A stretch of DNA of 13,263 nt from Candidatus Dadabacteria bacterium. GTDB lineage: Bacteria > Desulfobacterota_D > UBA1144 > Nemesobacterales > Nemesobacteraceae. A model generated the notes under the pieces. The model searched no databases. It saw only the letters and a list, made by a program, of their open reading frames with translations, and had not been told where the DNA came from. The DNA lies in the NCBI GenBank assembly GCA_026709745.1, contig JAPOSJ010000042.1:1-13263 (forward strand), read 5' to 3'. The position numbers and the translations under genes were made by a program. This document shows, in pieces, positions 12,572-13,263 of the stretch; within the stretch, counting starts at the first letter, position 1; each line of letters opens with the position of its first letter.

Positions 12572-13213
12572 TTACAGGGTTAAATTCCCGACAAGAAAAG
12601 GGTTGGTTCTTTTTTCAGTTCCCACGGTTGTCTGCGGGCCGTGTCCCGAATGAATCTCGTAGTGGTCAGGATATTTGAAAATCTCGGAGCGTATCGACCC
12701 GACAAGCTCCGTCATTGTCGTTCCCCCGGTAAGATCCACCCTGCCGACACTCCCAGCGAAAACTGTATCGCCTGCTATTATCGATTCCCCGAAGACAAAA
12801 CATATATGTCCCCAGGTATGCCCGGGCACAAGAAGTATCTCTCCTTCGAGATTTCCCACGCAAAGAGTATCTCCTTCCTTAACGTATCCATCTACCTTGG
12901 GAATCTCAACGAAGTCAAATCCAGGGAACCTCATCTTGGCCTGAGGGAGAACGTCGAGCACAGGCTGTTCCTTTTCATGTATGTAGAAAGGTACGCCGAA
13001 TTTCTGCTTGAAGACTTCGACGCCAGCCACATGGTCCAGATGCGTATGGGTGTTGACTATTTTTTTTATCTCGAGTCCCGATCTCTCGATCTCGGCGGAT
13101 ATCTCCTCTATCTGCTCCCCTGGATCAACGAGCATAGCTTCGTTCGTATCTTCATCCCCTATGATATAGCAGTTCTCAATGAATGCCCCTCCCGGGACGC
13201 ATTTTATTATCAA
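12572..13213 (-). CDS. MBL-fold metallo-hydrolase, glyoxalase II-like (YcbL type)
   Basis: A 213-aa metallo-beta-lactamase-fold enzyme with a full set of metal ligands: THTHLDH (55-61), His132 in VPGHTWGH (129-136), the bridging Asp149 in AGDTVF (147-152) and His191 in SGHGP (189-193). GDTVFAGSVGRVDLTGG (148-164) is characteristic of the short glyoxalase II/YcbL group, which lacks the long C-terminal substrate domain of GloB. Such enzymes hydrolyse thioesters such as S-lactoylglutathione, but the exact substrate cannot be read from the sequence. The start is TTG (13211-13213), with AAGGAG 6 nt upstream (13220-13225); no ATG fits better. It heads a leftward run with the ftsB-like gene and possibly rsmA. 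Confidence 0.9.
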   Translation of the reverse strand: MIIKCVPGGAFIENCYIIGDEDTNEAMLVDPGEQIEEISAEIERSGLEIKKIVNTHTHLDHVAGVEVFKQKFGVPFYIHEKEQPVLDVLPQAKMRFPGFDFVEIPKVDGYVKEGDTLCVGNLEGEILLVPGHTWGHICFVFGESIIAGDTVFAGSVGRVDLTGGTTMTELVGSIRSEIFKYPDHYEIHSGHGPQTTVGTEKRTNPFLVGNLTL

Positions 13214-13263
13214 TCCAGTCTCCTTTGTGTTCTATAACGCACGGAAATCAAGGAACCCGCCTT

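Noticed and set aside
12641..13237. 198-codon plus-strand open frame across the MBL gene
   Set aside because: It is antisense to an MBL protein with all metal ligands and a good Shine-Dalgarno. The translation shows no recognisable motif.

Overview
The window is a stretch of bacterial chromosome with moderate GC, interrupted by one clearly AT-richer mobile element. The housekeeping genes (periplasmic PBP4-type carboxypeptidase, FtsB-like division protein, PolA with proofreading, KsgA/RsmA) point to a Gram-negative bacterium. The order ffh-rpsP-khpA-rimM-trmD, with TrmD carrying an extra C-terminal SPOUT methyltransferase of the kind encoded next to trmD in Desulfovibrio and Geobacter, suggests a deltaproteobacterial-type lineage (Desulfobacterota in the broad sense, or a neighbouring candidate phylum such as Dadabacteria). 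This is an inference from gene style; no rRNA gene is present to settle it.

Layout. (1) Positions 110-3873, minus strand: a translation and protein-export operon, ffh, rpsP, khpA, rimM and trmD fused to a second SPOUT domain, transcribed leftward from a promoter near 3918-3945. The usual last gene, rplS, is not seen in the 109 bases left of trmD. Those bases hold a perfect Shine-Dalgarno with only a mini-ORF and a leftward promoter-like sequence. (2) Positions 4015-6487: an IS1595-family transposon bounded by 24-bp inverted repeats matching at 23/24, with a degraded 8-bp target duplication (6/8). Its transposase is broken by three frameshifts, a probable internal deletion and a stop codon. 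It carries a passenger cassette unrelated to transposition: a leftover C-terminal gene fragment, three tightly spaced small plus-strand genes (70, 134 and 41 aa, the second a coiled-coil two-helix membrane protein) behind a near-consensus promoter, and a convergent 169-aa two-helix membrane protein. (3) Positions 6564-11409, plus strand: a PmtA-like SAM methyltransferase, then polA and a dacB-type PBP4. (4) Positions 11403-13213, minus strand: MBL-fold hydrolase, ftsB-like gene and rsmA, converging on dacB with a 7-bp overlap.

How it fits together. The left operon makes the SRP GTPase, a ribosomal protein, a 30S maturation factor, a small RNA-binding protein and tRNA/RNA methyltransferases, so it is a classical ribosome and tRNA maturation unit. 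The transposon landed in the intergenic space between the divergent ffh and methyltransferase promoters and left both intact. The most novel part is its passenger cassette: small membrane proteins of unrecognised family inside a now immobile element. Four of the ten housekeeping genes (rpsP, rimM, the PmtA-like gene, the MBL gene) appear to start with TTG.

There is no stretch over about 300 bases without a gene. No tRNA, rRNA or CRISPR was found.
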